Origin: Nitratireductor arenosus
GTDB lineage: Bacteria > Pseudomonadota > Alphaproteobacteria > Rhizobiales > Rhizobiaceae
Direction: 5' to 3'
DNA: 64,000 nt
Assembly: GCF_009742725.1 (NCBI RefSeq)
Contig: NZ_WPHG01000003.1
Location: 1 to 64,000, forward strand
Part shown: positions 24,162 to 31,871 of the stretch, piece after piece
Position numbering within the stretch: position 1 is the first letter of the stretch
How the letters are laid out: each line of letters opens with the position of its first letter
Program-made: the position numbers and the translations under genes
Notes under the pieces: model-generated
Told to the model about the DNA's origin: nothing
Databases searched by the model: none
The model's input: the letters and a program-made list of their open reading frames with translations, nothing else

Positions 24162-24825
24162 GAAGGCTGTAACCGGTGTTTCGTGTCGTATGAAGCAAAG
24201 AAACCTCAAACGGCTTATCGATCTTGCTCCGCAGCCTGCTGACATGCGTCTCGACGACCGTACTCTGTGGATCGAAATTGAAATTCCATATACGTTCCAA
24301 GAGCATGTGTTTGGTCAGGATGCGACCTTCGTTGCGCATGAGAATTTCCAGCAGGGCAAATTCTCGCGGCAGAAGATCAATTACTTTGCCTTGTCTCTTG
24401 GCCACTCGTCGCACGAGGTCCAATTCGAGGTCTGCCACTTGCAGGTGAGTTTTCTCGCCGGACATCGGAGGGCGGCGCCCAAGGGCACTGACGCGCGCCG
24501 TTAGCTCGGAAAACGCAAACGGTTTCACCAGATAGTCATCTGCGCCCGCTTCCAGTCCCGCGACACGATCTTCCACTCCTCCAAGGGACGTGAGAAACAA
24601 GATTGGAATCTTGCCACCGGCTGCACGTAGGCTCTTTACAAGCGCAAGGCCATCCAACCCGGGTAGCATGCGGTCAACGATGGCCACGTCATAGGGCTCT
24701 CTAAGGCCGATACCGAGTGCATCGCGACCATCCTTCAGAATATCAACCGTGTGTCCCGACGAATGCAATCCGCTGGCAATGTAGTTGCTGGTCCGGTCAT
24801 CGTCCTCGACCAGGAGTATTTTCAT
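24148..24825 (-). CDS. OmpR/PhoB-family response regulator
   Basis: A 225-residue regulator. The receiver has the acidic pocket (VEDDD), phospho-acceptor D51 (DVAIVDRMLPG), the T in LFLTS and the K in LVKPFAF. The C-terminal winged helix has LDLVRRVAKRQGKVIDLLPREFALL and the recognition helix region VVETHVSRLRSKI. Start ATG 24825 has a GAAGG site upstream. Composition is less GC-rich than the copper operon upstream, so the two may have different origins. It could regulate the porin or copper genes. Confidence 0.92.
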   Translation of the reverse strand: MKILLVEDDDRTSNYIASGLHSSGHTVDILKDGRDALGIGLREPYDVAIVDRMLPGLDGLALVKSLRAAGGKIPILFLTSLGGVEDRVAGLEAGADDYLVKPFAFSELTARVSALGRRPPMSGEKTHLQVADLELDLVRRVAKRQGKVIDLLPREFALLEILMRNEGRILTKHMLLERIWNFNFDPQSTVVETHVSRLRSKIDKPFEVSLLHTTRNTGYSLHVPR

Positions 24826-24882
24826 TGTGGTCGCCTTCTCGGTTGTAGTTATGCCGACATGGGTGACCTCTGGCAGGGGCAA

Positions 24883-24923
24883 GCGTACCCACCGCGCCCG
24901 GCGACGCCCGGCGGTAGGTACGC
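24883..24923. promoter_or_regulatory. Inverted repeat between cusF-like gene and response regulator
   Basis: GCGTACCCACCGC and GCGGTAGGTACGC are complementary at 12 of 13 positions, with a GC-rich loop that can pair further. It starts 58 bases upstream of the response regulator. With no T-run it is more likely an operator or mRNA hairpin than a terminator. Confidence 0.45.
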
Positions 24924-25014
24924 TGCATCTCTATCGACGGATTAGACCGTTCTTGGTTATTGGGATGGGCTGGATCGCTTCGGTCCGATTCGTCGGACCG
25001 AGAAAAGGCATTTG

Positions 25015-25299
25015 CTACTTGATCTCGGTGACCGTGAGTCGTCCATTTACGCGTTCGGCGACGAACTCTATCGTCTGACCTTCCTCGACCTTGTCGATCA
25101 TGGCGTCGTCGGCGACGACGAACACCATCTTCATGGCCGGCATGTCGAGATTCTTCAGTTCCTCGTGCTTGATCGTCAGCTTCTTCTGCTTGACGTCGAT
25201 CTTGGTCACCTCGCCCTTGGTGTATTCGGTGGCCGAGGCTGCACCGCCGAGCGAGATCGCCAGGCCGAGGGCGGCTATCGCGGTTGCGATGGATTTCAT
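25015..25299 (-). CDS. CusF-like periplasmic copper-binding protein
   Basis: A 94-residue protein with a signal peptide (AIAALGLAISLGGAASA). The mature part has the CusF fold pattern: GEVTKIDVKQKKLTIKHEELKNLDMPAMKMVFVV, read here as fragments, with the H of IKHEEL and Met pair of DMPAMKM that bind Cu(I) or Ag(I) in CusF, and a closing EFVAERVNGRLTVTEI. Acts as a periplasmic metal chaperone. It is the last gene of a minus-strand copper operon (cupredoxin, oxidase, efflux lipoprotein upstream). Confidence 0.88.
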   Translation of the reverse strand: MKSIATAIAALGLAISLGGAASATEYTKGEVTKIDVKQKKLTIKHEELKNLDMPAMKMVFVVADDAMIDKVEEGQTIEFVAERVNGRLTVTEIK

Positions 25300-25318
25300 G
25301 GCTCTCTATCCTTTCTGC

Positions 25319-25795
25319 TTAATTGCTGACCGTGATCTCGCCCTTCATGCCGGCTTCGTAGTGGCCCGGAATGAGGCAGGCGAACTCGAAATTTCCGGCC
25401 TTGGCGAAGGTCCAGACGATCTCTCCCTTATCGCCCGGCGCCAGCCGGACGGAGTTGGGATCGTCATGTTCCATTTCCGGGAACTTCGCCATCATCTCCT
25501 TGTGCTTCATGAGCTCCTCATGGTCGTCCATCACGAACTCGTGGTCGGTTTCGCCCTTGTTGACGAAGCTGAGGCGGATGGTCTCGCCCTCCTTCACCTC
25601 CAGTGACGCCGGCTCGAACAGCATCGCGCCGTCGTCGTTCTCGAACATGGTGATGGTCACCGTCCGTTTTGCATTGACCGCTTCCGCCGGCTTGCCGATC
25701 GCCATTTCGTCGTGTCCACCAGCGTGTTTGCCAGCGGCATGCGCCGCGCCCAATGCGAGCGCCGATGCGGTGAGCGCAATGATCAGATGTCTCAT
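25319..25795 (-). CDS. Periplasmic cupredoxin-family copper protein
   Basis: A 158-residue secreted cupredoxin. Signal peptide ALTASALALGAAHA, then a His-rich linker (KHAGGHDEM). The blue-copper ligands appear as ETDHEFV (His) and CLIPGHYEAGMKG (Cys, His, Met) at the C-terminus. An inserted Met/His-rich loop (HEELMKHKEMMAKFPEMEHDD) is typical of copper-tolerance cupredoxins. It likely shuttles or sequesters copper with the oxidase encoded next. Start ATG 25795 has AGGAA upstream. Confidence 0.88.
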   Translation of the reverse strand: MRHLIIALTASALALGAAHAAGKHAGGHDEMAIGKPAEAVNAKRTVTITMFENDDGAMLFEPASLEVKEGETIRLSFVNKGETDHEFVMDDHEELMKHKEMMAKFPEMEHDDPNSVRLAPGDKGEIVWTFAKAGNFEFACLIPGHYEAGMKGEITVSN

Positions 25796-25833
25796 GCTGT
25801 TCCTTTCCTGGTTGCTTGTCGGTTGAAGGAGAC

Positions 25834-27192
25834 TCATCCCTGTTTGTGCCCCGCGTGCGGATCGGCCGGGAGCATCTCTTTTGTGTCGCCTGATCTTGTT
25901 GGCTCGGGCGTGTCGCCCGTCCATTCGTACGAGACGGTGCCGGCCGGGTGCTCATACCAGCCTGGGTCGGCGTAGTCGTCGGCGGCGAGTCCCTCGCGAA
26001 CCTTCACGACGGAGAACATGCCGCCCATCTCTATCGCGCCGAATTGTCCCCAGCCTTCCATCATCTTGACAGTATTGTCAGGCAGCGGCATCTCCATCTC
26101 GCCCATGTCGGCCATGCCGCGAGTGCCCATGGCCATGTATTCCGGCTGCACCCGCCGGATTTTCTTGGCCACCTCGGTCTTGTCGGCGCCGATGAAGGTC
26201 GGCACGTCGTGGCCCATCGCGTTCATGGTGTGGTGCGATTTGTGGCAGTGGATCGCCCAGTCGCCGGGATACACCGCGTCGAACTCGTAGGCACGCATGG
26301 CGCCCACGGGAATGTCGATTGAGACCTCCGGCCAGCGCGCTTCGGGGCGTACCCAGCCACCGTCGGTGCAGGTGACCTCGAAGTCGTAGCCATGCATGTG
26401 GATGGGGTGGTTGGTCATCGTCAGATTGCCGACGCGCACCCGAACCCGGTCGTTCTTGGCCACCACCAGCGGGCTGATGGCCGGGAAGAGACGGCTGTTC
26501 CAGCACCACATGTTGAAGTCCGTCATCTCCATGACACGCGGCACGTAGGAGCCGGGGTCGATGTCGAAGGCGTTGAGCAGGAAGACGAAGTCACGGTCGA
26601 CCCGGTGCTCGGCCGGATCTTTCGGGTGGATAACGAAAAAGCCCATCATGCCCATCGCCATCTGCACCATCTCGTCGGCATGCGGGTGGTACATGAAGGT
26701 GCCGCTCTTCACGAGATCGAACTCGTAGACGAAGGTCTTGCCGGGCGGGATGCCGGGCTGGGTCAGTCCGGTTACCCCGTCCATGCCGTTGGGCAGGATC
26801 ATGCCGTGCCAGTGGATCGTGGTGTGCTCCGGCAGCCGGTTGGTGACGAAGATGCGCACCCGGTCGCCCTCCACGGCCTCGATGGTCGGGCCGGGCGACT
26901 GGCCGTTGTAACCCCACAGATAGCCCGTCATGCCGGGCGCCATCTCGCGTTCGACCGGTTCGGCGACAAGATGGAACTCCTTGACCCCGTTGTTGATGCG
27001 ATGCGGCAGTGTCCAGCCGTTGAGGGTGACGACGGGCTGGTAGTCCGGCCCGCTCGACGGGAACAGTGGCGGCTGCATGTCGGCCGATTCCATGATCGGC
27101 GCTTCGGGCAGGCCCATTGCGGCGGTCTTCGTCCAGGCGGCCGCTCCGGCAAGGAACGCGCCGCCACCGAGGATTTGTCGTCTGGTGATCAT
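25834..27192 (-). CDS. Multicopper oxidase (CopA/CueO type)
   Basis: A 452-residue multicopper oxidase. The N-terminus has a Tat motif (TRRQILGGGAFLAG). Copper sites are HWHG, YHPHADE, HPIHMHGYD and HCHKSHHTMNAM, which together give type 1, 2 and 3 centres; the final Met is the likely axial T1 ligand. Such periplasmic enzymes oxidise Cu(I) to the less toxic Cu(II). The C-terminal part is Met/His-rich (MGEMEMPLPDN, PHAGHKQG). Start ATG 27192 has GGAG upstream. It sits between the TolC-like and cupredoxin genes in one operon. Confidence 0.92.
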   Translation of the reverse strand: MITRRQILGGGAFLAGAAAWTKTAAMGLPEAPIMESADMQPPLFPSSGPDYQPVVTLNGWTLPHRINNGVKEFHLVAEPVEREMAPGMTGYLWGYNGQSPGPTIEAVEGDRVRIFVTNRLPEHTTIHWHGMILPNGMDGVTGLTQPGIPPGKTFVYEFDLVKSGTFMYHPHADEMVQMAMGMMGFFVIHPKDPAEHRVDRDFVFLLNAFDIDPGSYVPRVMEMTDFNMWCWNSRLFPAISPLVVAKNDRVRVRVGNLTMTNHPIHMHGYDFEVTCTDGGWVRPEARWPEVSIDIPVGAMRAYEFDAVYPGDWAIHCHKSHHTMNAMGHDVPTFIGADKTEVAKKIRRVQPEYMAMGTRGMADMGEMEMPLPDNTVKMMEGWGQFGAIEMGGMFSVVKVREGLAADDYADPGWYEHPAGTVSYEWTGDTPEPTRSGDTKEMLPADPHAGHKQG

Positions 27193-27208
27193 TTTCCGGT
27201 TCTCCTGC

Positions 27209-28663
27209 TCAGTGTCCGCCGCCGCCGTCGCCAGCCGCCGCAACCTCGGTCGCCATTGCAGGCGACGAGCCCGAACCGCCCCCATGGATTGCGGTGCCCA
27301 GGTCAACGTCGGCCAGCCAGAACTGGCGCTTGGCGTTCAGCGACAGCATGATCGAATCGATCTTCGCGCGGGTGTCCGCGAGCAGTTCGAACGTGTTGGT
27401 GATCATGCCGTTGTAGGTGAGGAGAGACTCCTCCTCGATCGTCGTCCGCAAGGGGATGACGTTGTTTCGGTAGTGCCGGGCGATGTCGTAGGTTGACCGG
27501 TATGCGTCATAGGCGCCGCGCGCTTCGGAGCGGATGTTGACCGCCCTTTCGGCCAAGAGATTGGCAGCCTGCATGTAGGCGAGTTCCGCCTTGCGCATCC
27601 GCGCCTTGCCGGTGTCGAAGATCGGGATGACGAAGTCGATCTCGGCGATGCCGATGACCTCGGTTCTCGTGCTTCCATCCTCTTCCTCTTCCCGCTCGAT
27701 CTCCACGCCGGATCGTAAGCCGAGATCGCTCACATAGCGGGTCGCCGAGGTCAGCCCGTAAGATCGCGCGAGAGCTTGGAGTTCGAGCCGAGCGATTTCC
27801 AGATCGACACGATTTTTCAGCGCTTCCGTTTCGATCGCCCGCTTCGCCTTCGTGCCCTTCGGCAATGCCGGAAGCGCGTCGGGGACTTGGTAGTCGACGT
27901 CGTAGCCCCACAGTCCCATGAGCCGCGTCAGCGCCTCCTTGGCCATCCGCGCCTGCATGCGGGCCTCGGCCGTCTGCCCGGCGAGCTCGGCATAGAAGAC
28001 GTGTTCCCGCGCCTGGCCCGTCTTGGTGAAAGCGCCCGTTTCGCCGAGCTTCTGCGCGAGCGCGGACGCTGCGTCCGCCGCCGCCTGGGCGCGGTTGAGG
28101 TAGGCGACCCGCTCCCACGCCGCTACCGCTTCGATCCATGCGCGGCGCGTGTCGGCGGCCAGACGCAAGGTCTCCTCCGCCGCCCGCAGTTGCGCCTGCC
28201 GGAACCGCGCCTCGGCGATGGCCACCCTGCGCGGCCGGGTGATGAGCGCGAGGATGTTGGTGACGACGGCTGCTTCGACGGTTCGCACCGGATCGACGCC
28301 GATCACCCCGATCGAAATCGGCGGATTGACGAGCATCGTCTCCTGCCAGACGTCCGCCGCCGACATACCGATGTCGGCATAGGCGGCCTGAAGGCCCTTG
28401 TTGTTGAGGAGCGCCACCTGCACGGCCGTGTCGGGTCCGACCGTCCTGTTTCGGACCAGCGCCTGCACGCGTTCTCCGGCCTTGCGCGCCTCTTCGGCGG
28501 ACTGGAGCCAGACCGTCTGCTTGCCGGTCACCGACGCGGTCCGGTCGGAGACGGGCGCAAAGGCGTTCAAGGGATTAGTGTCGACCGCTCCCGTCGTGGC
28601 GCAGCCGGCGGTTAGAAGAGGCAGCGCCGCAAGGGCGATGATCCTGGGAATGCCAGTCCTCAT
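27209..28663 (-). CDS. TolC/CusC-like outer-membrane efflux lipoprotein
   Basis: A 484-residue outer-membrane factor. It has a lipoprotein signal (ALPLLTAGC) and the two repeated OEP helical regions (ALLNNKGLQAAYADIG; LAADTRRAWIEAVAAWERV; NRVDLEIARLELQALARS; FDTGKARMRKAELAYMQAANLLAERAVNIRSEARGAYDAYRS, cited in parts). Ends in a Gly/Ala-rich tail. It would form the exit duct of a tripartite pump, yet no RND or membrane-fusion gene is in the operon. Start ATG 28663 has AAAGGAG upstream and overlaps the stop of the small lipoprotein gene. Confidence 0.85.
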   Translation of the reverse strand: MRTGIPRIIALAALPLLTAGCATTGAVDTNPLNAFAPVSDRTASVTGKQTVWLQSAEEARKAGERVQALVRNRTVGPDTAVQVALLNNKGLQAAYADIGMSAADVWQETMLVNPPISIGVIGVDPVRTVEAAVVTNILALITRPRRVAIAEARFRQAQLRAAEETLRLAADTRRAWIEAVAAWERVAYLNRAQAAADAASALAQKLGETGAFTKTGQAREHVFYAELAGQTAEARMQARMAKEALTRLMGLWGYDVDYQVPDALPALPKGTKAKRAIETEALKNRVDLEIARLELQALARSYGLTSATRYVSDLGLRSGVEIEREEEEDGSTRTEVIGIAEIDFVIPIFDTGKARMRKAELAYMQAANLLAERAVNIRSEARGAYDAYRSTYDIARHYRNNVIPLRTTIEEESLLTYNGMITNTFELLADTRAKIDSIMLSLNAKRQFWLADVDLGTAIHGGGSGSSPAMATEVAAAGDGGGGH

Positions 28664-28890
28664 GACCCGGCTCCTTTCGAAGCCGGCGACAGCCGCTCGT
28701 TGAGCCGCCGCCAATCCTGCGGACCGACCGGCTGGCGGTGGTGATAATCACCCACGACGGGACGATAGCTGGTTTCGCGAACGCCCATCGCCGGGTCGGC
28801 TGCGTTGTAGGCCGGCAGCACGACCGGCGGTGTCGCCGCACATGCGGCAACCGAAAGCGGCGCGAGCACCGCAAAAAATGCAAGTTTCAT
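28660..28890 (-). CDS. Small lipoprotein of the copper operon
   Basis: A 76-residue lipoprotein (MKLAFFAVLAPLSVAAC, lipobox SVAAC). The mature 60 residues are polar with HH in GDYHHRQPVGPQDWRRLNERL. It is coupled to the TolC-like gene by an ATGA overlap. Such small lipoproteins recur in front of CusC-type genes in alphaproteobacterial copper clusters; the function is unknown and may concern copper delivery or pump assembly. Confidence 0.65.
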   Translation of the reverse strand: MKLAFFAVLAPLSVAACAATPPVVLPAYNAADPAMGVRETSYRPVVGDYHHRQPVGPQDWRRLNERLSPASKGAGS

Positions 28891-28972
28891 CCTGAATTAC
28901 CTGAACTGAACGAGGGATCGCGCCGTCGTGACACGAAACGTCACGCGGCAGGCTCCGCCCGATGAGGGCGCG

Positions 28973-29506
28973 TCAGTTCAGGTATCTGGGAGGTTTTGCG
29001 AGGACGCTGGTTTCGCCGTCGACGAGCGCGACGATGCATATCGCACCGTGGCCACTGCTGGCCGGCCATTGCGGGAACGGACAGTCGACCGGCACCGCGG
29101 TGACCGGTGCGCAATGCACCTCGCAACCGCCACCGGCAAACTTGCCGCCCTTGTGATGCTGGACCTTGCTTTGCGCGTGCCCGCTATCAACGCCGGCGTG
29201 ATGACCGCCCTCATGCGCATGGTCCGCAACGGCATGCGATGTGTGGACCTGAGTGACCTCGGCGGGCATGGTCGCGGTCAGGCCCTTCGCGCTCGCCATG
29301 GAGAACAGGCCCGGCTGCACCGATGTGAGCAGAAGAAAAAGAAAAGCAAGCGCCAGCCGGAGCGGCGCGGCATACATCAGCTTGATGGCGTGCCCGATTT
29401 GCATGGCGCGAATAAGCTTGATCCGCGTGCTCCATGTCAAGTGGGATATTTGGGCCACATCCGGGCGCCGGCTGAGATGAGGCTCGATGCTCGAAGCAAT
29501 CAGCAT
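28973..29506 (-). CDS. His-rich membrane-anchored/secreted protein of the copper operon
   Basis: A 177-residue protein from ATG 29506, chosen for the GGTGAGG just upstream and its 5-base distance from the preceding small gene. A hydrophobic segment (LRLALAFLFLLLTSVQPGLF) lies at about residues 49-68, then comes a histidine-rich region (HTSHAVADHAHEGGHHAGVD, then HHKGG) and a Cys pair (GGGCEVHCAPV) that suit metal binding. A shorter start at 29404 is possible. It probably binds copper in the periplasm. Similar His-rich proteins are found in copper clusters but the family is uncharacterised. Confidence 0.55.
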   Translation of the reverse strand: MLIASSIEPHLSRRPDVAQISHLTWSTRIKLIRAMQIGHAIKLMYAAPLRLALAFLFLLLTSVQPGLFSMASAKGLTATMPAEVTQVHTSHAVADHAHEGGHHAGVDSGHAQSKVQHHKGGKFAGGGCEVHCAPVTAVPVDCPFPQWPASSGHGAICIVALVDGETSVLAKPPRYLN

Positions 29507-29511
29507 CGTCC

Positions 29512-29685
29512 TCACCAGACACCTTTGATCATTCCGGTCCACAGATAGAACCAGAACGTCGGATGGTACCATTGCTTCGACTCGCCGGTGGTAGGCAGTA
29601 TCTTGATGTCCCCGTTCAAGACCCGCCCAACCGTCTCGACACAGCTCTCGCGGGAGCGTGCCGCCAGCCGGTAGGGATAGGTCAT
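29512..29685 (-). CDS. 57-residue protein upstream of the copper operon
   Basis: An ATG at 29685 opens a 57-codon frame ending TGA 29512. The protein begins MTYPYRLAARSRESC and ends in an aromatic-rich segment (WYHPTFWFYLWTGMIKGVW). Its stop is 5 bases before the next gene's start, so they look coupled. The compact codon use and Trp-rich end suggest a real small gene rather than chance, but no clear ribosome site precedes it and I do not recognise the family. Confidence 0.4.
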   Translation of the reverse strand: MTYPYRLAARSRESCVETVGRVLNGDIKILPTTGESKQWYHPTFWFYLWTGMIKGVW

Positions 29686-29730
29686 GATTAGGTTAATCTG
29701 GGTTGGGGTCTTCCTTTGGTTGAGGTTGGT

Positions 29731-29845
29731 GGGCGACGTGCACTACGGGGTCGCCCGCTAGCTGTGATCGTTCCAGCAGGTGGAATGTCAAGCTCTCTCT
29801 GATGTAAACTGGTGGGATCCAACGGGAGGCGTGGAACAGCCTCCC
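29731..29845. other. Hairpin-rich, possibly structured RNA segment
   Basis: Three strong hairpins follow one another: GGGCGAC/GTCGCCC at 29731-29756, TTCCA/TGGAA at 29771-29785, and GGGAGGC/GCCTCCC at 29824-29845. They lead directly into the tandem array at 29896. No gene is seen in 29686-30353. A remnant of a group II intron 5' region or another structured RNA is possible; no catalytic domain V or reverse transcriptase was found. Confidence 0.35.
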
Positions 29846-29895
29846 TTGGCAAGATGCGGCTGTACTGTTCTATGAAGAACGCTGACGTGTATTAC

Positions 29896-30171
29896 AGCCG
29901 ACAGCTTGCGAGGGTCGCAGGGCGACCTGACGGGCGGCTTTAGCCGACAGCTTGCGAGGGTCGCAGGGCGACCTGACGGGCGGCTTTAGCCGACAGCTTG
30001 CGAGGGTCGCAGGGCGACCTGACGGGCGGCTTTAGCCGACAGCTTGCGAGGGTCGCAAGGCGACCTGACGGGCGGCTTTAGCCGACAGCTTGCGAGGGTC
30101 GCAAGGCGACCTGACGGGCGGCTTTAGCCGACAGCTTGCGAGGGTCGCAAGGCGACCTGACGGGCGGCTTC
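29896..30171. repeat. Six tandem copies of a 46-bp unit
   Basis: Units start at 29896, 29942, 29988, 30034, 30080 and 30126. Each begins AGCCGACAGCTTGCG and contains the small hairpin GGTCGC-A(G/A)G-GCGACC. Units 1-3 read GCAGGGCG, units 4-6 GCAAGGCG, and the last base of unit 6 differs. This split suggests the array grew by duplication of blocks. Copy number may vary between strains. Confidence 0.95.
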
Positions 30172-30353
30172 GCGGCGAGGTTTTTCTGAAACGCCAAGCT
30201 CGCGTTAGTGGGCAGAGAATGTCACGGGACAGGGGACTGTTTTTCGGCTTGTATTCCGAAGTGGTACCCAGGACGTTGCAAACTCTCCCACCAACTTGAG
30301 TTAGGGGGAGTGCTGCTAGTAGACGGGATGTCCCTCGTGCTACAATTCGGCCG

Positions 30354-30830
30354 ATGCCGCGTCCTCAGAATCCAATATCGCTGATCCATTCGCCTGCTGG
30401 CGACTTCGGGTCAGTTGGTTCGATCAGTCGACTGAAGACTTACAAATATTTCCGGCTCGCTGGCTTTCAGGACTTTCGTTTCCGCGCAGGGATTTTTGAT
30501 AAGAGCCGCCTCTGCGTTGCGGAAATGGTAGAGGGAGCGAAGCGAGAGGTGTCGGCCGCTTGGGGCGCATTCCTGCCGCCCTCACTGAATGAAAACGATC
30601 GACTCGCGAGGTTAGGCGCATCGCAGGTTAAGCGCGCACTCGATGACAAATCGATGTCATTCCAGACAGCGTGTTTAGCTATTGTCGCCTTGGAACTCGC
30701 TGTCCAAGCAACAGGGCGAGACATCGATATCTACGAACGTCGCAGGAATGAAGATCCAGACCCGATAAGGATAGAACCTATGTTGTTCGGACCTGGATCA
30801 GCCCGCCGTCGTCGGCTTAGACCCCGCTGA
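30354..30830 (+). CDS. Unknown protein, relative of the 33158-33865 product
   Basis: A 158-residue protein. Its start (MPRPQNPISLIHSPAGD), a middle WG motif and the end segment (MSFQTACLAIVALELA, GRDIDIYERR, DPIRIEPMLFGPG) align with the 235-residue protein at 33158-33865. They therefore form a pair of paralogues flanking the AlaX-like and oxygenase genes. No catalytic motif or membrane segment. The basic tail (ARRRRLRPR) is unusual. Start ATG 30354 lacks a good ribosome site. Function unknown; it could be a regulator or scaffold for the cluster. Confidence 0.5.
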   Translation: MPRPQNPISLIHSPAGDFGSVGSISRLKTYKYFRLAGFQDFRFRAGIFDKSRLCVAEMVEGAKREVSAAWGAFLPPSLNENDRLARLGASQVKRALDDKSMSFQTACLAIVALELAVQATGRDIDIYERRRNEDPDPIRIEPMLFGPGSARRRRLRPR

Positions 30831-31046
30831 GGAATTGAACGTCACGACCCAGTGCCTTTTCCTCAATCGACCATTCCCGCCGCTCGGCGCCGGTGAATAT
30901 CGAACCGGCGCACCCAGCCACCTCACTCGGCTTAGACGTAAGCTCTAAGATCGTCATGTTGCGAAGCCTTCAGGGGCTCCGACCACCGCCCCTCAAACTC
31001 CGGTCCGAAATATGCCGCCGATAGGGCGTCGACGGTCGAGCGAGTA

Positions 31047-31811
31047 TTAGTACCAATACGTCCAAACGGAGGTTAATTTGATGCGCACTCGAAACGAGTT
31101 TGAACTCTGGGTATCCATGATGGGAAACAATTCGTACGCACCAATATTGGTCGTCTGATGGTGTAGACCGCTGCATGGATTTGCATCGACTCCATCAATG
31201 CAAACCAGCCGGATCTTGCCCGTAAGGGAATGTCGATCGCTTATGCGAAACAGATCGCCATACTCTTGTGCTGCGAGTTCAACGGACTTGGCCTTCACGG
31301 CCCTAACAGGCCGTGCGTCAATCACATAGGCTCGCATGGCTCGGTCTACGGCGAAGATATCGGACTGTCGCACTTGGCGGCTAGCCTCAGCGGTTATGTC
31401 GGCAGAGGTGGCATCATCGCTTATTTCGGCTGTATGAACATCGAGGAAACCGAAATGGTTGATGGCGGCTCGAATCGCGAGGTGGATCGCGGTGTGGAGC
31501 CGCCGGCGCCTGCCTCGGTGGTTCGTGTCTATGTGGATGCTAACACGATCACCTGCAGCGAGGTCGAAACTACCATTGCAGATGATCCAAACTTTGCCCT
31601 CAAACTTTGCTGATTGGTTGAACGGTCGAGTATGACCAGACTCAGTTTGGATGAATCCTATGTCGGTCGGCTCGCCGCCCCCAGCGGCCCTCACCAAGTT
31701 CTCCGACGTCGCGAATGCGAGGTTGCCGAGAAGTGACTTGGTGTCCAGTACGGTCGTCGAGATCGATACGATCTCTGGCAGGCGAAGATAGAGATTGACT
31801 TGATCAGTCAT
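31047..31811 (-). CDS. AlaX-like tRNA-editing domain protein
   Basis: A 254-residue protein resembling free-standing alanyl-tRNA editing (AlaX, tRNA_SAD) proteins, which hydrolyse mischarged aminoacyl-tRNA. It shows GGGEPTDIGFI (the GGGQPxDxG motif), GDRVSIHIDT, the zinc pair H106-TAI-H110 and the second pair in C213-SGL-H217, all four expected metal ligands. The C-terminal 30 residues are not part of the usual domain. Start ATG 31811 has GGAG upstream. It is 60 bases downstream of a 2-oxoglutarate oxygenase gene on the same strand, hinting that it removes a tRNA charged with the oxygenase's amino-acid product. Confidence 0.75.
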   Translation of the reverse strand: MTDQVNLYLRLPEIVSISTTVLDTKSLLGNLAFATSENLVRAAGGGEPTDIGFIQTESGHTRPFNQSAKFEGKVWIICNGSFDLAAGDRVSIHIDTNHRGRRRRLHTAIHLAIRAAINHFGFLDVHTAEISDDATSADITAEASRQVRQSDIFAVDRAMRAYVIDARPVRAVKAKSVELAAQEYGDLFRISDRHSLTGKIRLVCIDGVDANPCSGLHHQTTNIGAYELFPIMDTQSSNSFRVRIKLTSVWTYWY

Positions 31812-31871
31812 GACGTACTCCGCAAAGTAAGAAGGTGGCGAAGCGTTGCTCCGCCACCAGTTGCTGTAGGG

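Noticed and set aside
29896-30171. Tandem array as a CRISPR
   Set aside because: Units are contiguous and nearly identical with no unique spacers, and no cas genes are present.
31834-31858. Palindromic stretch between oxygenase and AlaX-like genes as a terminator
   Set aside because: No T-run and the genes look co-transcribed; may only be an mRNA hairpin.
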